From assembly GCF_014930455.1 (NCBI RefSeq), contig NZ_JAAIYO010000018.1, positions 1 to 64,000 of the forward strand: a stretch of DNA of 64,000 nucleotides. The letters are read 5' to 3'. The translations under genes and the position numbers were made by a program. Origin of the DNA: Corallococcus soli (lineage in GTDB: Bacteria > Myxococcota > Myxococcia > Myxococcales > Myxococcaceae). Positions within the stretch are counted from its first letter, which is position 1; each line of letters starts with the position of its first letter. Below, in pieces: positions 53,002 to 62,252 of this stretch. The notes under the pieces are model-generated. The model did not search any database. It saw only the letters and a list, made by a program, of their open reading frames with translations, and had not been told where the DNA came from.

Positions 53002-54417
53002 TCACGCCTCTGGCTGCGCGAGGGGCGGTGGCAGGTGGAAGCGCACCTGGCGCACCCGGCGCGGCGACGCCTCCATCACCTCCAGCACGGTACCATCCGG
53101 CATGGACAGCTTCGCGCCCGGCTCCGGAATGGCTCCTCCGGCCAGCGCGATGCACAGGCCCGCGACGGTGGAGTAGTCCTCGCTCTCCTCCAGCTCCAGG
53201 CCCAGCGCGCGGTTCACCTCGCGCAGGCTCGCCTCGCCCTGCACCACGGCCTGGCTGGGGCCCTCGCGGCGCACGCGCTCCTCGGGCATCTCCGACTCGC
53301 TGAGGATCTCCCCGACGAGCTCCTCCACCAGGTCCTCCACCGTCACCAGCCCCACGACGCCGCCGTGCTCGTCCACCACCACCGCCAGCTGCATCCTCCG
53401 GCGCTGCATCTCCTTCATCGCCGCGATGGCGCGCATGGACTCCACCAGGAACAGGGGCGGGCGCAGCACGTCCTCCAGCACGATGAGGTGCGCCTCCCAG
53501 GCGACGCCCAGCAGGTCCTTGGCCACGATGTAGCCGACCACGTTGTCCAGCGTGCCCTCGTACACCGGCATCCGCGAGTGCCCGTGCTCCAGCAGCACCT
53601 GGCGGATCTCCTCCGAGTTCGCGTGACGCCGCAGCGCGACCACGTGCTCGCGCGTCACCATCACCTCGCCCAGCGTCAGGTCGCCCAGCTCGAAGGCCCG
53701 CGAGGCAATCTCCCCCGCGCGCGGATCCAACGTGCCCTGCTTCGACGCCTCCTCCACCAGCTGCTGCAGCTCGTCCGGGGACAGCCGGGACTCGGTGAAG
53801 TTCGTCTTGTCCCCGAAGAGCTTCAGCACCACGTTGGAGCTGGCCGTGAGGAACCACACCAGCGGCCGCATCAGCCACGCGAGCGCCTTGAGCGGCCGGC
53901 CCAGCGTCAGCGCGTACTGTTCGGAGAAGCGCAGCGCCAGGGACTTGGGCACCAGCTCCCCCAGCACCAGCGTCAGGAAGGACACCAGCGCCACCACCAG
54001 GGCCAGGGACACCTGGTGGGCCGTCACCTCCGGCACCCCCATGTCCGCCAGCACCACGCCCAGCCGCTGCGCGATGCTCGCGCCGCCGAAGGCCGCCGCC
54101 GTGGCGCCAATCACCGTGATGCCAATCTGCACGGTGGCCAGCAGCCGCTCCGGATCATCCCGCAGCGCGGCCACCGCCTTCGCGGACTTGCTGCCCTGCT
54201 CCAGCAGCTCCCGCAGCCGCGTCTTGCGCACCGACAGGAGCCCCAGCTCGGCGCCCGCGAAGACGCCGTTGGCGAGCACCAGCAGCAAGATGATGATGAG
54301 CTCCGTGACGATGGCGGACCTCCTGGCTTTGTCCGCCCGCGGCAGGCGGCGGATGACGCCTCCTGTCCTACACCCCCAACGATTGAAGGAGCAGCGACAA
54401 TTGGTCGCGGCTCGCAC
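53002..54417 (-). CDS. CorC/HlyC-type membrane protein (DUF21-CBS-CorC_HlyC)
   Basis: A 471-residue frame. Domains: DUF21 transmembrane part (ELIIILLLVLANGVFAGAEL, ATVQIGITVIGATAAAFGGA, VALVSFLTLVLGELVPKSLA), two CBS domains (VMVTREHVVALRRHANSEEI; RRRMQLAVVVDEHGGVVGLV) and a CorC_HlyC cap (EDYSTVAGLCIALAG). These proteins are linked to Mg/Co efflux. The only NTG codon in frame upstream is GTG 54417, which adds 35 odd residues and overlaps the upstream gene by 50 bases. A perfect AGGAGG sits 6 bases before an ATC at 54312 (IVTELIII), where homologues would be expected to begin. So either ATC is used or an ATG has mutated. Confidence 0.88.
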   Translation of the reverse strand: MRAATNCRCSFNRWGCRTGGVIRRLPRADKARRSAIVTELIIILLLVLANGVFAGAELGLLSVRKTRLRELLEQGSKSAKAVAALRDDPERLLATVQIGITVIGATAAAFGGASIAQRLGVVLADMGVPEVTAHQVSLALVVALVSFLTLVLGELVPKSLALRFSEQYALTLGRPLKALAWLMRPLVWFLTASSNVVLKLFGDKTNFTESRLSPDELQQLVEEASKQGTLDPRAGEIASRAFELGDLTLGEVMVTREHVVALRRHANSEEIRQVLLEHGHSRMPVYEGTLDNVVGYIVAKDLLGVAWEAHLIVLEDVLRPPLFLVESMRAIAAMKEMQRRRMQLAVVVDEHGGVVGLVTVEDLVEELVGEILSESEMPEERVRREGPSQAVVQGEASLREVNRALGLELEESEDYSTVAGLCIALAGGAIPEPGAKLSMPDGTVLEVMEASPRRVRQVRFHLPPPLAQPEA

Positions 54418-54751
54418 CCTTGGGCAGGTAGTAGTGCGGACCCGACATGAGTGCGCTGCCTACATCCTGGGCCGCCGCCGAGGTCAGGAAGACGATGCGC
54501 GGGTTGGTTGACACCCGTGGCAGCTTCTCCACGACCTCCAGGCCGCTCATGCCCGGCATGTTCAGATCCAACAGCATGACCCCGAAGCGCTCGCCCCGTC
54601 TGAGCGAGTCCAGCGCCTCCTGGCCATCCGCCGCCTCGGTGGTCTCATAGCCGAGGTCCTCCAGGCTCACCCGGAGGAACTCCCGCCAGTCCGCGTCGTC
54701 GTCCACGACCAGGACCTTCCGAACTCCGTCATCCACCGCGAGTCGCCCCAA
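54368..54751 (-). CDS. Single-domain response regulator (receiver only)
   Basis: About 127 residues: a CheY-like receiver with acidic pocket VLVVDDDADWREFL, phospho-acceptor VMLLDLNMPGMSG, VFLTSAAAQDV (Thr/Ser switch position) and YLPKGASRDQL (Lys). No output domain. TTG 54751 is chosen because GGAGG lies 5 bases upstream; GTG 54736 is the alternative. No histidine kinase is near. Its 3' end overlaps the nominal 5' end of the CorC-type gene. Confidence 0.85.
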   Translation of the reverse strand: MGRLAVDDGVRKVLVVDDDADWREFLRVSLEDLGYETTEAADGQEALDSLRRGERFGVMLLDLNMPGMSGLEVVEKLPRVSTNPRIVFLTSAAAQDVGSALMSGPHYYLPKGASRDQLSLLLQSLGV

Positions 54752-54846
54752 GCATCCTCCTGACCTGAGGACAACCTTCCAGGGCCCCACTGGCATTCGC
54801 GACACGCGTGCCCTGATTCTCTCCGGAGCAGGCGGCCGGCCAGGCC

Positions 54847-55680
54847 CTAGAACAGCGCCATGCCCAGCTGGCCCACCAGGTACTGGAGCGCGGGCCTCAC
54901 GTTGTGGACCGCCGTGCGCGGCTTCGCCGGCTCCGCCGCCTGGCACCACGTCGGCTCGTCCACCAGACGGCCGGCCATGTGGCTGAAGACGCGGAAGCGC
55001 CCCAGGTCCGTGCTGCTGCCCGAATTGAAGACGCGCAGCGGTCGCTCCGCAGGGGCGCCCAGGGCCAGCTCATGCGGGACGTGCCGGTGGCCGTGCAGCA
55101 CCAGGTCGCACTTGCCGCCCACGCGCTCCAGCAGCGTCTTGCCCAGGGCGAGTTCGGACGCGTGCGGCAGGCCCACCTTCGTCGCGATCCACTCCGGGAA
55201 GCTCTCCAGCGGCAGCGGCAGAACGTGGTGGTGCAGCAGCACCGCGACCAGCGTCTGGGGTGGCGCGGCGGACAGGGCCGCCTCCACCTGGGTCACGACG
55301 TCCTCCGTCAGCTCCCCGTGGCTGGAGAAATAGTTCCGGTTGTGGTCACCGGTGGAATCCACGCAGACCATGAAGAGGCCCGCCTTCTCCACGGTGTGGA
55401 CCTTGCGACCCTCCATGAACCGGCTGCCCACGTCCTCTCCCGGACGGTCGTGGTTGCCGGGGATGAAGGTGAGGCGCCCGGTGTCCATCCACGGGGCGAA
55501 GTGTTCGCGGAAGCGCTGGAACTCGGCGTTGGCGCCGCGGTGCGTGAGGTCGCCCGTCACCACCACGTGATCAACGTCCTGGGTCGCCAGGGCCTTCACC
55601 AGGGAGGCCGCTGACGCATCGCTCTCGCGGCTCATGTCCAGGTGGAGATCCGAGAGATGGGCCAGCTTCAAGGAGGGCAT
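54847..55680 (-). CDS. Calcineurin-like metallophosphoesterase
   Basis: A 277-residue phosphoesterase of the cyclic-nucleotide phosphodiesterase/Icc-like group: motifs AHLSDLHLDMS (DxH), HVVVTGDLTHRG (GD), LTFIPGNHDRPGED (GNHD), VLLHHHVLPLP and LVLHGHRHVPHEL (GHxH). All metal ligands are present. The substrate is unknown. ATG 55680 starts at MPSLKLAHLSD; an upstream in-frame ATG at 55698 is possible, and neither has a good ribosome site. Confidence 0.85.
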   Translation of the reverse strand: MPSLKLAHLSDLHLDMSRESDASAASLVKALATQDVDHVVVTGDLTHRGANAEFQRFREHFAPWMDTGRLTFIPGNHDRPGEDVGSRFMEGRKVHTVEKAGLFMVCVDSTGDHNRNYFSSHGELTEDVVTQVEAALSAAPPQTLVAVLLHHHVLPLPLESFPEWIATKVGLPHASELALGKTLLERVGGKCDLVLHGHRHVPHELALGAPAERPLRVFNSGSSTDLGRFRVFSHMAGRLVDEPTWCQAAEPAKPRTAVHNVRPALQYLVGQLGMALF

Positions 55681-55759
55681 GTTGAAGGAAATAGGCATCG
55701 CGTGGAGTCGCGGCGAGGGTCGGTGCACGAACGATCGCGAAAAGTTGAACCCCGGGCTT

Positions 55760-56947
55760 TCAACCCACCCCGTTGCTGGTGATCCACGCCTCGGACGTCC
55801 GCGTCCGGACGCGCACCGGCACCAATCGCGTGCCTGACACCACGCGCAAGCGGGTGCCGCGCCAGTCCACCGTGCGCCTGAACGCGCCGTGCCACCACGC
55901 GGCGAACAGGAGCGCGTCCTTCACCAGCACCGCGGGCGCCGCGCGCAACCCCACCGGCTGCGGTCGCAGCGCGCGGAACACCGCCACGTCCACCCAGACC
56001 TTGCCCAGCACCACCGCCAGCGCTCCCAGGCCCGTCAGCACCGACGGCTGGAAGAGCGCGCCCCCCAGCGCCAGGGGCACCGGGTTGAGCAGCGCCTGCG
56101 CCAGGTACGTCGTGGGCGATACCGCTGTGCGGTGGATGACGCTCCAGCGCAGGTAGCGCTGGAAGAAGGCGTCCACGCTCTTGCGCAGCGACACGTTGAA
56201 GACAGGGGCGCGCGCCAGCCACACGCGCTTGCCCAGCTTGCGCGTCACCCACTGGCCGATGACGTAGTCCTCCGCCAGCACGTCCTTCACGGAGAAGAAG
56301 CCGCCCAGCGACTCCACGTCCTCGCGCCTGAGCGCCATGGACTTGCCCACCACGATGTCCCGGTCCGCCAGGTGCTTCGCGGCGATCATCCCCGCCGCCG
56401 CGCTGGAGGACAGGTGCAGGTTGTCCAGGAGCGAACCGAACGTCTCCTCGCCCAGCCCCGCCACCGGGTGCGTCACGCAGCCCACCGTCGGGTCCTCGAA
56501 CGCGGCGGCGATCTCCTCCAGGTAGCCTTCGCCCACGCGGGTGTTGCTGTCGCTCACCACCCAGAGGTCGTACCGGGCCTCCGACGACAGCGTCACCAGC
56601 TGGTTCACCTTGGGGTTGAGGCCGGGCTCGCCCTCCTGGAGCACCACCCGCATGACGTGGGGCCACTTCGCCTGGGCCGCCTTGGCCACCGCGAAGGCCG
56701 GGTCGCGCGCGTCCTTCACGCCCAGGAGGACCTCGTAGCGCGGGTAGGAGAGTCGGGCGAACTGCTCCAGGTTCGCCTCCAGGTCGTCGTCCACGCCGCA
56801 CAGCGGCTTGAGGATGGACAGGCCCGGAGCGTGGGTGGGGACCGCCGGAGGCTCGCGGCGGTGGCGGCGCACGAGCAGCGCCTGGAGGACCAGGGCCAGG
56901 AGGCCGACGACGGACGCGGCCAGGAGGAGGCTGGAGGCGATGAGCAT
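55760..56947 (-). CDS. Ceramide-glucosyltransferase-like GT21 glycosyltransferase
   Basis: About 395 residues. N-terminal membrane segment (SSLLLAASVVGLLALVLQAL), then a GT-A domain: SILKPLCGVDDDLEANLEQF, LWVVSDSNTRVG (DxD), VLAEDYVIGQW (catalytic ED) and FFQRYLRWSVIHR (the (Q/R)xxRW motif). Two or three C-terminal membrane segments follow. This D..D..D..QxxRW set is that of ceramide glucosyltransferases and HpnI-type proteins. Myxobacteria make sphingolipids, so a glucosylceramide-like product is plausible. ATG 56947 has AGGG 8 bases upstream and is preferred over GTG 56956. Confidence 0.85.
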   Translation of the reverse strand: MLIASSLLLAASVVGLLALVLQALLVRRHRREPPAVPTHAPGLSILKPLCGVDDDLEANLEQFARLSYPRYEVLLGVKDARDPAFAVAKAAQAKWPHVMRVVLQEGEPGLNPKVNQLVTLSSEARYDLWVVSDSNTRVGEGYLEEIAAAFEDPTVGCVTHPVAGLGEETFGSLLDNLHLSSSAAAGMIAAKHLADRDIVVGKSMALRREDVESLGGFFSVKDVLAEDYVIGQWVTRKLGKRVWLARAPVFNVSLRKSVDAFFQRYLRWSVIHRTAVSPTTYLAQALLNPVPLALGGALFQPSVLTGLGALAVVLGKVWVDVAVFRALRPQPVGLRAAPAVLVKDALLFAAWWHGAFRRTVDWRGTRLRVVSGTRLVPVRVRTRTSEAWITSNGVG

Positions 56948-57045
56948 GTCCGGCACCCTACGGGGCCCACAAGGCGGGCCCGGGGCGCCGGGACGGCGGG
57001 ACGGCCAACTCGCCGTGACACCGCCGTGAAGCGCGCGGAGGGGGG

Positions 57046-57732
57046 CTACTCGGGCAGCTCGCGGCTCTTCGGGTGGCGCACGTCCTTGCCGCGCACCATG
57101 TAGATGACCATCTCCGCCACGTTGAGCGCATGGTCGCCCACGCGCTCCAGGTGCTTCGCGATGAACATCAGCGCCGTGGCGCGGCGGATGTTGCGCGAGT
57201 CCTCCATCATGTACGCCAGCAGCTCGTTGAAGATCTTCAGGAAGAGGGCATCCAGCAGGTCATCCCCCTTGAGGACCTCCTCCGCCTTGGCCGCGTCGCC
57301 GGACACGAACGCGTCCAACGCCTTCTTCACCTGCTGCTGCGCCAGGTCCGCCAGCTTCGGCGTGTCCACGTAGGGCGCCAGCGGGGGGACCTGGTTCAGG
57401 TCCATGGCGCGCTCGGCGATGTTCACCGCCAGGTCGCCGATGCGCTCCAGGTCGGTGACGATCTTCAGCGCGGTGGTGATGAGGCGCAGGTCGCTGGCGG
57501 CCGGCTGGCGCAGGGCGAGGATGCGCCGGCACAGATCGTCGATGTCCACCTCCAGCCGGTTCACCTCGCGGTCGGCGCCCACCACCTTCTCCGCCAGGGC
57601 CGAGTCCCGGTCGGTGAGCGCGCGCACGCTCTGCGCGACGAGGGCCTCCACCTTGGCCCCCATGGCGAGCAGCTTCTCGCGCAGGTTGCGCAGGTCCTGC
57701 TCGAATGCCTTGTCGGTGTGCGTGGCCGCCAT
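57046..57732 (-). CDS. phoU: Phosphate-signalling regulator PhoU
   Basis: A 228-residue PhoU: two tandem three-helix bundles with metal-binding motifs DLERIGDLAVNIAERA and HLERVGDHALNVAEMV (E/DxxRxxDxxxN). PhoU links the PstSCAB transporter to the kinase controlling PhoB and limits phosphate uptake. Last gene of the pst operon, 29 bases after pstB. Confidence 0.96.
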   Translation of the reverse strand: MAATHTDKAFEQDLRNLREKLLAMGAKVEALVAQSVRALTDRDSALAEKVVGADREVNRLEVDIDDLCRRILALRQPAASDLRLITTALKIVTDLERIGDLAVNIAERAMDLNQVPPLAPYVDTPKLADLAQQQVKKALDAFVSGDAAKAEEVLKGDDLLDALFLKIFNELLAYMMEDSRNIRRATALMFIAKHLERVGDHALNVAEMVIYMVRGKDVRHPKSRELPE

Positions 57733-57761
57733 GTCGTTGTCTTTCCGTCCCGCGCGGGGGT

Positions 57762-58538
57762 TCAGCCGAACTTCCCGGTGACGTAGTCCTCGGTGCGCTT
57801 CTCGCGCGGGTTGGTGAAGATCTGCTCCGTGGGGCCGCACTCCACCAATTCGCCCATGTAGAAGAAGGCGGTCTGGTCACTCACGCGCGCGGCCTGCTGC
57901 ATGTTGTGGGTGACGATGGCGATGGTGTACGTGGCCTTGAGCTCGTGGATGAGCTCTTCAATCTTCGCCGTGGCGATGGGGTCCAGGGCGGAGGCGGGCT
58001 CGTCCATCAGGAGCACCTCCGGCTCCACCGCCAGCGCGCGCGCGATGCACAGCCGCTGCTGCTGGCCGCCGGACAGGCCCAGGGCGCTCTCGTCCAGCCG
58101 GTCCTTCACCTCGTCCCACAGCGCGGCGCCGCGCAGGGACTTCTCCACGCGCGCGGCGAGCTTCGCCTTGTCCTTGAGCCCGCCCACGCGCAGGCCGTAG
58201 GCGACGTTCTCGAAGATGGACTTGGGGAAGGGGTTGGACTTCTGGAAGACCATGCCCACGCGCCGGCGCAGGTCCACCACGTCCAGGGCGCGGTCGTGGA
58301 TGCTGCGGCCGTCCAGGAACACGCTGCCTTCGTGGCTGGCGCCCGCGATGAGGTCGTTCATCCGGTTGAGCGAGCGCAGGAAGGTGGACTTGCCGCAGCC
58401 GGACGGACCGATGAGCGCGGTGACCTTGTGCTCGGGGATGCCCAGGCTCACCTGCTGGATGGCCACCTTGCTGCCGTAGCGCAGGGTGAGCTCCCGGGAC
58501 TCCATCTTGTTGCGCGGGGTGACGGGGATGGGGGGCAT
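57762..58538 (-). CDS. pstB: Phosphate ABC transporter ATPase PstB
   Basis: A 258-residue ABC ATPase: Walker [22 protein letters not shown]-loop [20 protein letters not shown] (PstB-specific), signature [17 protein letters not shown], Walker [14 protein letters not shown] and H-loop IVTHNMQQA. It drives phosphate import through PstC/PstA. Starts 6 bases after pstA ends. Confidence 0.97.
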   Translation of the reverse strand: MPPIPVTPRNKMESRELTLRYGSKVAIQQVSLGIPEHKVTALIGPSGCGKSTFLRSLNRMNDLIAGASHEGSVFLDGRSIHDRALDVVDLRRRVGMVFQKSNPFPKSIFENVAYGLRVGGLKDKAKLAARVEKSLRGAALWDEVKDRLDESALGLSGGQQQRLCIARALAVEPEVLLMDEPASALDPIATAKIEELIHELKATYTIAIVTHNMQQAARVSDQTAFFYMGELVECGPTEQIFTNPREKRTEDYVTGKFG

Positions 58539-58544
58539 GGGGGG

Positions 58545-59456
58545 TCAGTGCCCGCTCGCGGCCTTGCGGCGCGTGCGTGTGCGGATGAGGACCGCGACGA
58601 GGTTCAGGGTGAAGGTGAGCAGCAGCAGCACCATCACGGTGGCGTACAGCAGGGGACGGGTGGCCTCCACGTCCGGCGACTGCGTGGCCAGCACGTACGT
58701 GTGGTAGCCCAGGTGCATGAACTGCGAGTTGAGGCTCGTCGGCAGGTCCGGCAGGAAGTAGGCCGCGCCGGTGAAGAGGATGGGGGCCACCTCGCCCGCG
58801 CCCCGGGAGATGGCCAGCACCGCGCCGGTGAGGATGCCCGGCAGCGCGCCCGGCAGCACCACCCGCGCCAGCGTCTGGGACTGGGTGGCGCCCAGCGCGA
58901 GGCTCGCGGTGCGGTGGTCCAGGGGCACCGCCCGCAGCGCCTCCTCCGTGGACACGATGACGACGGGCAGGGTGAGCACCGCCAGCGTGAGCGCTGCCCA
59001 GAGGATGCCCGGCTGGGCCCAGTGCAGCTGTTCGTACCCCAGCGCGCGGTCCAGGCCCTTGCCCACGAAGAGGATGAAGAAGCCCAGACCGAAGAGGCCG
59101 AACACGATGGAGGGCACGCCCGCCAGGTTCGCCACCGCCACGCGCACCAGCCGGGCCAGCTTCCCGTCCGGCGGGGCGTACTCGTGCAGGTACACCGCCG
59201 TCAGCACCCCCACCGGCATCACCGCCACCGTCATCAGGAGCGTGAGCGCCGCGGTGCCGAAGAGGGCGGGGAAGATGCCGCCACCCATCATCCCGTTGGA
59301 GGGCGCCTGCGTGAGGAACTCCCAGGACAGGTGGCTCGCGCCCCCCTTCACCACGTCCAGCAGGACGAGGGCGAGCATGGCCACGATGACGAACGCGGCC
59401 ACCCCCGTGAGCGACACGAGCGACAGGCCTACCACACGGCGCGTGGCGTGCTTCAC
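58545..59456 (-). CDS. pstA: Phosphate ABC transporter permease PstA
   Basis: A 303-residue permease with six membrane helices and the EAA loop EEALRAVPLDHRTASLALGA. The start is the GTG at 59456, whose GTGA overlaps the pstC stop; the product then begins MKHATRRVVGLSLVSL. Confidence 0.95.
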   Translation of the reverse strand: MKHATRRVVGLSLVSLTGVAAFVIVAMLALVLLDVVKGGASHLSWEFLTQAPSNGMMGGGIFPALFGTAALTLLMTVAVMPVGVLTAVYLHEYAPPDGKLARLVRVAVANLAGVPSIVFGLFGLGFFILFVGKGLDRALGYEQLHWAQPGILWAALTLAVLTLPVVIVSTEEALRAVPLDHRTASLALGATQSQTLARVVLPGALPGILTGAVLAISRGAGEVAPILFTGAAYFLPDLPTSLNSQFMHLGYHTYVLATQSPDVEATRPLLYATVMVLLLLTFTLNLVAVLIRTRTRRKAASGH

Positions 59457-60448
59457 CCGGCACCTCCCTTGAGCCGCTGGATGACCTTCTTCGTCCAGAC
59501 GCTGGCCAGCATGTTCAGCACGAAGGTGAAGAGGAACAGCTCCACGCCGATGAAGAAGAGCAGCGCGTAGTGGGGGCTGCCCACCACCACCTCGCCCATC
59601 TCCGCGGCGATGGTGGCCGACAGCGAGCGCACGGAGTCCCCCAGGTTCGCGGAGGTGATGGCCGCGTTGCCGGAGGCCATGAGGACGATCATCGTCTCCC
59701 CGATGGCGCGCCCGAAGCCCAGCACGCACGCGGCGAGGATGCCGGGCGCCGCGGCCGGGAGCACCACCTTCCACGCCGTCTCCCACTGCGTGGCGCCCAG
59801 GGCCAGCGACGCCTCTCGGTAGCTGCGCGGCACGGCGGTGAGCGCGTCCTCCGTCACCGTGAAGATGACCGGCACGATGGCCAGCGCCAGCCCCAGGCCC
59901 GCCACCACCGCGTTGAGCCGGGACGTGAAGCCGAAGGTGTCCTGGAGGAAGGTGGCCAGCACCATCAGGGCGAAGAAGCCCAGCACCACGGACGGGATGC
60001 CGGCCAGCATCTCGATGGTGGGCTTGAGCACTTCGCGCAGGCGGCGGGGCGCGAACTCCGCGGCGAACAGCGCGCCGAAGATGCCCAGCGGCACGGCCAC
60101 CAGCATGGACACCGCCGTCGTCTTCAGCGTGCCGATGAACAGCGGAATCATGCTGACCTTGGGCACGCCGGACACGGGCTGCCACACGTAGGCCAGCGGC
60201 TTGGCCTTCCGCACGAGTTGCGGCAGGAACATCTTGGAGAAGCTCGCCTCCTCGCGCGCGGCCGCGTCGGTGACGAGCGTCAGGGCCTCCTTCGCCACGA
60301 AGACGAGGATGAGCACCAGCGCGGCGATGCCCGTGAAGGCCACCGCCGTGATGACCCCGGCGATGAGCTTCTCCTTCAACTGCCGCCGCCGTGCCTCGGG
60401 CGACAGCATGGGCAGCGCCACGGGGGGCGCGAGGTCCTGTTCCTGCAT
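59453..60448 (-). CDS. pstC: Phosphate ABC transporter permease PstC
   Basis: A 331-residue permease. Membrane helix 1 is AGVITAVAFTGIAALVLILV; a periplasmic loop with AYVWQPVSGVPKVSMIPL follows; the EAA loop is EDALTAVPRSYREASLALGA. It pairs with PstA. ATG 60448 fits the family N-terminus; upstream reading is antisense-like. Confidence 0.95.
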   Translation of the reverse strand: MQEQDLAPPVALPMLSPEARRRQLKEKLIAGVITAVAFTGIAALVLILVFVAKEALTLVTDAAAREEASFSKMFLPQLVRKAKPLAYVWQPVSGVPKVSMIPLFIGTLKTTAVSMLVAVPLGIFGALFAAEFAPRRLREVLKPTIEMLAGIPSVVLGFFALMVLATFLQDTFGFTSRLNAVVAGLGLALAIVPVIFTVTEDALTAVPRSYREASLALGATQWETAWKVVLPAAAPGILAACVLGFGRAIGETMIVLMASGNAAITSANLGDSVRSLSATIAAEMGEVVVGSPHYALLFFIGVELFLFTFVLNMLASVWTKKVIQRLKGGAG

Positions 60449-60507
60449 GACGGCCTGTCTATCCAAGATGGAGCCCTCGCGCGCGCGTGACGGACGTGGG
60501 ACGGCCA

Positions 60508-61332
60508 CTACTTCACAGGGAAGTAGCCGACCTGGGTGACGATGGCCTGGCCCTCGGGGGACAGCGCGAAGTCGATGAACGCCTTCACGTCGCCGGCGGG
60601 CTTGTTGCGCAGGTAGAAGTACAGGTCGCGCGACAGCGGGTACTTGCCGCTCTTCACGTTCTGCGCCGAGGGGGCGAAGGCCTCGTTGCCCTTCTTCACC
60701 TTCAGCTCCTTGATGCCCTTGGCGAACGCGGCGCCCCCGTAGCCGATGCCGTGCTTCTCCTTGGACACCGCGTTGACGACGGCGGCCGTGCCCGGGAGCG
60801 TCTGCGCGGCGGAGGCGAAGTCCTCTCCGTCCAGCACCGCGTCCTTCACGAAGACATAGGTGCCGGAGGAGTTCTCCCGCGAGTACAGGACGATGGGCGC
60901 CTCCGCGCCGCCCACGGCCTTCCACGACGTCGTGTCACCCAGGTAGATGTCCCGGAGCTGCTCCACCGTGAGCGCGTCCAGCGGGTTGGACGCGTTGACG
61001 TAGAAGGTGACGCCGTCCTTGGCCACGGACAGGCCCGTGGGCGCCGCGTTGGCGCCGGCCTTCAGCTTGTCCTCCTCCGCCTTCTTCATCTCGCGGCTGG
61101 ACATGGCGATGTCGGTGGTGCCGTTCTGCAGCGCCGCCAGGCCCGTGCCGGAGCCGCCGCCCGTCACCTGGACCTTCACGGACGGGTTCTTCTTCATGAA
61201 CGCCTCCGCCCAGCGCTGGGCGAGGATGACCATGGTGTCCGAGCCCTTCACCGTCACCGTGCCCGCCTGGGCGGCGAGCGGGAGGACCGTGAGGCCAAGG
61301 GCGACGAGACTCGAGAGCAGGGTCTTCTTCAT
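60508..61332 (-). CDS. pstS: Phosphate-binding protein PstS
   Basis: A 274-residue periplasmic binding protein: signal peptide MKKTLLSSLVALGLTVLPLA then AQA cleavage, phosphate-binding loops VKGSDTMVILAQRWAEAF, TGGGSGTGLAALQNGTTDIA and YSRENSSGTYVFVKDAVLDG. GGAGA lies 6 bases before the ATG. First of the transport genes; a Pho-box-like repeat lies upstream. Confidence 0.95.
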   Translation of the reverse strand: MKKTLLSSLVALGLTVLPLAAQAGTVTVKGSDTMVILAQRWAEAFMKKNPSVKVQVTGGGSGTGLAALQNGTTDIAMSSREMKKAEEDKLKAGANAAPTGLSVAKDGVTFYVNASNPLDALTVEQLRDIYLGDTTSWKAVGGAEAPIVLYSRENSSGTYVFVKDAVLDGEDFASAAQTLPGTAAVVNAVSKEKHGIGYGGAAFAKGIKELKVKKGNEAFAPSAQNVKSGKYPLSRDLYFYLRNKPAGDVKAFIDFALSPEGQAIVTQVGYFPVK

Positions 61333-61421
61333 GGGGTGTCTCCTCGGAAGCGCCACTGGAGGGTGAACAGCGGGCCGCGTCACGATCTATGGGGCGGATG
61401 TGGCCGTTTGACGGCCCTTGC

Positions 61422-61437
61422 GTGACAAATGGGTGAC
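61422..61437 (-). promoter_or_regulatory. Pho-box-like direct repeat upstream of pstS
   Basis: On the minus strand two GTCAC cores are spaced 11 bases apart (GTCACCCATTTGTCAC), the period of PhoB-binding repeats; a third GTCAA follows with imperfect spacing. It lies between phoB and pstS, about 90 bases before the pstS start, the expected place for PhoB activation. The match is to core and period only. Confidence 0.5.
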
Positions 61438-61457
61438 GGCAACGCCCGCTCCCGCGC

Positions 61458-62147
61458 TCATCCGGCGGTGGGGTCCACGATGCGGTAGCCCACGCCGCGC
61501 ACCGTCTCCAGCAGGGCGCGGGCGTTGCCCAGCTTGTCGCGCAGGCGCATGACGTGCGTGTCGATGGTGCGCGTCTCCAGGGAGCTGGACAGGCCCCACA
61601 CCTCCTCCAGGAGCTGCTCGCGCGTCTGCACGCGGCCCAGCCGGGCCATCAGGTGCTCCATCAGCCGGAACTCCAGCGCGGTGAGGGTCGTCTCCTGGCC
61701 CTCCACGTAGAAGCGGTGCGCGGTGACGTCCAGGCGCAGCGGGCCCAGGGCCAGCGGCGGGGTGGTCTGCTGGGGCGTGGCGGCGCGGCGGAGGATGGCC
61801 TTGAGCCGGAGCACCAGCTCGCGCACGGAGAAGGGCTTGACGACGTAGTCGTCCGCGCCGACCTCGAAGCCGCGGATGCGGTCGGCCTCCTCGCTCCTGG
61901 CGGTGAGCATGACGATGAGCACGTCGCGCAGCCGGGAGTTCGCGCGCAGGTGGCGGCAGACCTCGATGCCGGACAGGTCCGGCAGCATCAGGTCCAGCAG
62001 CACCACGTCCGGGGACTGCTCGCGGGCGGCCTGCAGCGCCGCCTCCCCGGTGAAGGCCAGGTGCGTGGAGAAGCCGGCGCCGCGCAGGTTGAAGTCGATG
62101 AGCTCGGCGAGGTCGCGCTCGTCGTCGACGATGAGAACGTGGGACAT
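61458..62147 (-). CDS. phoB: PhoB-type response regulator (OmpR family)
   Basis: A 229-residue receiver plus winged-helix regulator: VLIVDDERDLAEL, VVLLDLMLPDLSG (phospho-Asp), VIVMLTARSE, ADDYVVKPFSVRELVLRLKA, and a DNA-binding half LTALEFRLMEHLMARLGRVQ then TIDTHVMRLRDKLGNARALL and RGVGYRI. It lies directly upstream of pstS and should activate it in low phosphate. No PhoR kinase is in the window. Confidence 0.9.
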   Translation of the reverse strand: MSHVLIVDDERDLAELIDFNLRGAGFSTHLAFTGEAALQAAREQSPDVVLLDLMLPDLSGIEVCRHLRANSRLRDVLIVMLTARSEEADRIRGFEVGADDYVVKPFSVRELVLRLKAILRRAATPQQTTPPLALGPLRLDVTAHRFYVEGQETTLTALEFRLMEHLMARLGRVQTREQLLEEVWGLSSSLETRTIDTHVMRLRDKLGNARALLETVRGVGYRIVDPTAG

Positions 62148-62252
62148 GGCGGCTGCGTACTGTGCGCCCGTCCCTTCGCGGCGACGTGACGCGCCGGCAA
62201 CAACTGCGTCACGTCCATCACCGGGGGACGCCACGGTGCCCGGGAGGACGGG

